NCBI GenBank assembly: GCA_937893785.1
Contig: CALCSP010000191.1
Location: 1-7,492, forward strand
Source of the DNA: an uncultured Verrucomicrobiales bacterium
GTDB taxonomy: Bacteria > Verrucomicrobiota > Verrucomicrobiia > Verrucomicrobiales > DEV007
Direction: 5' to 3'
DNA: 7,492 nt
The translations under genes were made by a program, and so were the position numbers. The number at the start of each line of letters is the position of its first letter. The stretch's first letter is position 1. A model generated the notes under the pieces. It did no database searches. It had not been told where the DNA came from and worked only from the letters and a program-made list of their open reading frames with translations. Below are positions 6,278 to 7,492 of the stretch, in pieces.

Positions 6278-6428
6278 TTGCTTAGCCCTTTATTTCAAGT
6301 CATGATTGGATTATAGCTTGCCCAGACGAGCGAGAATTAGTCCACCCCACAGATCGCCAGTCTACGCCACGCTGAAAAACAACTTTTCATTTTTTCTGAA
6401 CCGATTCCACGCCAACTCGACCACCCCA

Positions 6429-7492
6429 ATGAAAGTCAACTCATCAAAATGTAAGCCCGGAGCACCAGCTGGAAAGAAAGCCTCTGCTTTGCGCCGCAAA
6501 AAAAACAAGGAAAAGCAAAGCGGCATTGCCATTATCACGGTTCTCTCGGTGCTGTTGCTGATGTCCGTCCTGATGCTTGGTTTCTTTTCAGCAGCCACCT
6601 CAGAACTGGAATCCTCAAAGTATTATGCATCCAGCCTTCGCACCCGACAGCTCACCGATATTGTGACCAACATGGTCATTGCTCAAATCCGTGAGGCTAC
6701 TGCGGACGAAAAACGAGCAGGCACTCACTTTACGTGGTCCTCGCAGCCGGGTTGTATCACCACTTTCTCAAACAGAGGATCAACTTATGACTCCCTGGCA
6801 GTAGCTAAATACAAGCTCTACTCAGCGGCTGACATGCAAGTAGACGCCAATCAAAATCTTGCCGAAGACCTTGCACCCGACTGGAATACAAAGCCTGCCA
6901 GATATGTGGACCTGAACTCCCCTCTTTTCTCCAAGCGGGAAGGAGAACTCTACTTTCCGATCGTGGATCCCCGCGCCCAACAGAGCACAAATCAAAATAG
7001 CGAAAGCAACGTGGAAGGATTTAGTTATACTTCCACAAGCTCAGCCGGAGAACAGATCAGCGGTGTTAAACTACCTGGCAGCGACTCCAACTCACAACGC
7101 CTGCCGATGCCGGTTGAATGGCTCTATATCTTAGATGATGGCACCATCGGTCACCTCAATGAAACCAATAAGTTTGTAGCCACATCCGGCTCGGGACTTG
7201 CCTCACAACGCAACCCCATTGTGGCCCGGGTCGCCTTTTGGAGTGACGATGAAAGCTGTAAAGTGAATGTGAATACCGCCTCTGAGGGCGTCCACTGGGA
7301 CATCCCGAGATATGATTCCAGCCAAGAACGGGAATTTGCGACCAAGCAACCCGTGCAGCGCGAAACAAGCCGGTTCCCAGGGCACCCCTCCATGGTCAGT
7401 CTTTCCTCGGTTCTCTATCCACACCAAGACATTTCCGAGGACAGGAACAAACTCGAAAGCATCTATGATCTTGTGCCCAAAATTGAATATAA
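6429..7492 (+). CDS. Verru_Chthon cassette protein A, N-terminal part (partial at window end; GspK-like start)
   Basis: The frame is open from the ATG at 6429 to the window edge (354 codons, no stop). A highly basic leader of 32 residues (ending RRKKNKEKQSG) precedes IAIITVLSVLLLMSVLMLGF, a transmembrane helix resembling the GspK/PilX start. Residue +5 after the likely Gly32 cleavage is Thr, not Glu, as in GspK-type subunits. Further on are segments I recognise from cassette protein A: 'LPMPVEWLYILDDG' (225-238), 'RVAFWSDDESCKVNVNTASE' (267-286) followed by 'HWDIPR', and 'RETSRFPGHPSMVSLSSVL' (311-329). The family is long, so much of the protein probably lies beyond the window. It is on the strand opposite to B, C and D, 271 nt after the SHD1-like gene. 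No Shine-Dalgarno precedes the ATG; the frame stays open upstream to 6306, but only TTG or CTG codons are there. Confidence 0.82.
   Translation, partial: MKVNSSKCKPGAPAGKKASALRRKKNKEKQSGIAIITVLSVLLLMSVLMLGFFSAATSELESSKYYASSLRTRQLTDIVTNMVIAQIREATADEKRAGTHFTWSSQPGCITTFSNRGSTYDSLAVAKYKLYSAADMQVDANQNLAEDLAPDWNTKPARYVDLNSPLFSKREGELYFPIVDPRAQQSTNQNSESNVEGFSYTSTSSAGEQISGVKLPGSDSNSQRLPMPVEWLYILDDGTIGHLNETNKFVATSGSGLASQRNPIVARVAFWSDDESCKVNVNTASEGVHWDIPRYDSSQEREFATKQPVQRETSRFPGHPSMVSLSSVLYPHQDISEDRNKLESIYDLVPKIEY

Noticed and set aside
6258..6305. 15-codon ORF in the gap before cassette A
   Set aside because: It is very short, with AT-driven codons, no ribosome site and no recognisable product.
6362..6598. 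78-codon minus-strand ORF over the start of cassette A
   Set aside because: It is antisense to the recognisable leader and transmembrane helix of protein A and has no features of its own.
7151..7427. Three overlapping minus-strand ORFs near the window end
   Set aside because: They mirror the family-typical 'WSDDESCKVNVNTA' and 'FPGHPSMVSLS' coding region of cassette A in different frames.

Overview
The window looks like a piece of a Verrucomicrobiota chromosome (class Verrucomicrobiae or a near relative). The main reason is that all four members of the 'Verru_Chthon cassette' (proteins A, B, C and D) can be recognised. These prepilin-like proteins were named from Verrucomicrobium spinosum and Chthoniobacter flavus. 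The two other genes also fit this phylum: a large secreted protein of beta-sandwich modules with a 'DPDADGLSNYLEFAFGGD' hinge, and a small exported protein with SHD1-like 'RxW...G' repeats. All assignments come from reading the sequence and remembered family features; no search was run.

Layout. Positions 1-199 hold no gene that I can support and form the 3' flank of the minus-strand block. The minus strand, read right to left, carries a 796-residue secreted modular protein (5105-2715), a 176-230 nt gap with dyad symmetry, then cassette proteins B (2484 or 2538 to 1948), C (1915-851) and D (823-200). B, C and D lie about 30 nt apart and look like one operon. A divergent regulatory region (5106-5329) separates this block from plus-strand genes: an exported SHD1-like protein (5330-6157), an AT-rich gap of about 270 nt with inverted repeats and a promoter candidate, and cassette protein A (from 6429). 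Protein A has no stop codon and runs off the window after 354 codons.

How the genes may work together. B, C and D each have a short basic leader followed by the class III prepilin signal F-T-L-[IL]-E. A has a similar hydrophobic start without Glu at +5. This resembles the minor pseudopilins of type II secretion (GspH, I, J and K), where the K-like subunit lacks Glu5 and is the largest. My inference is that the cassette encodes a pseudopilus tip, served by a prepilin peptidase and assembly ATPase elsewhere in the genome. The large secreted protein and the SHD1 protein would then be candidate cargo or surface partners. The unusual points are the split cassette (A on the opposite strand, about 3.9 kb from B, with two genes between), the lack of a clear Shine-Dalgarno site at any of the six chosen starts, and a leader hairpin pairing AGGAGG with CCUCCU just ahead of the large gene's AUG.
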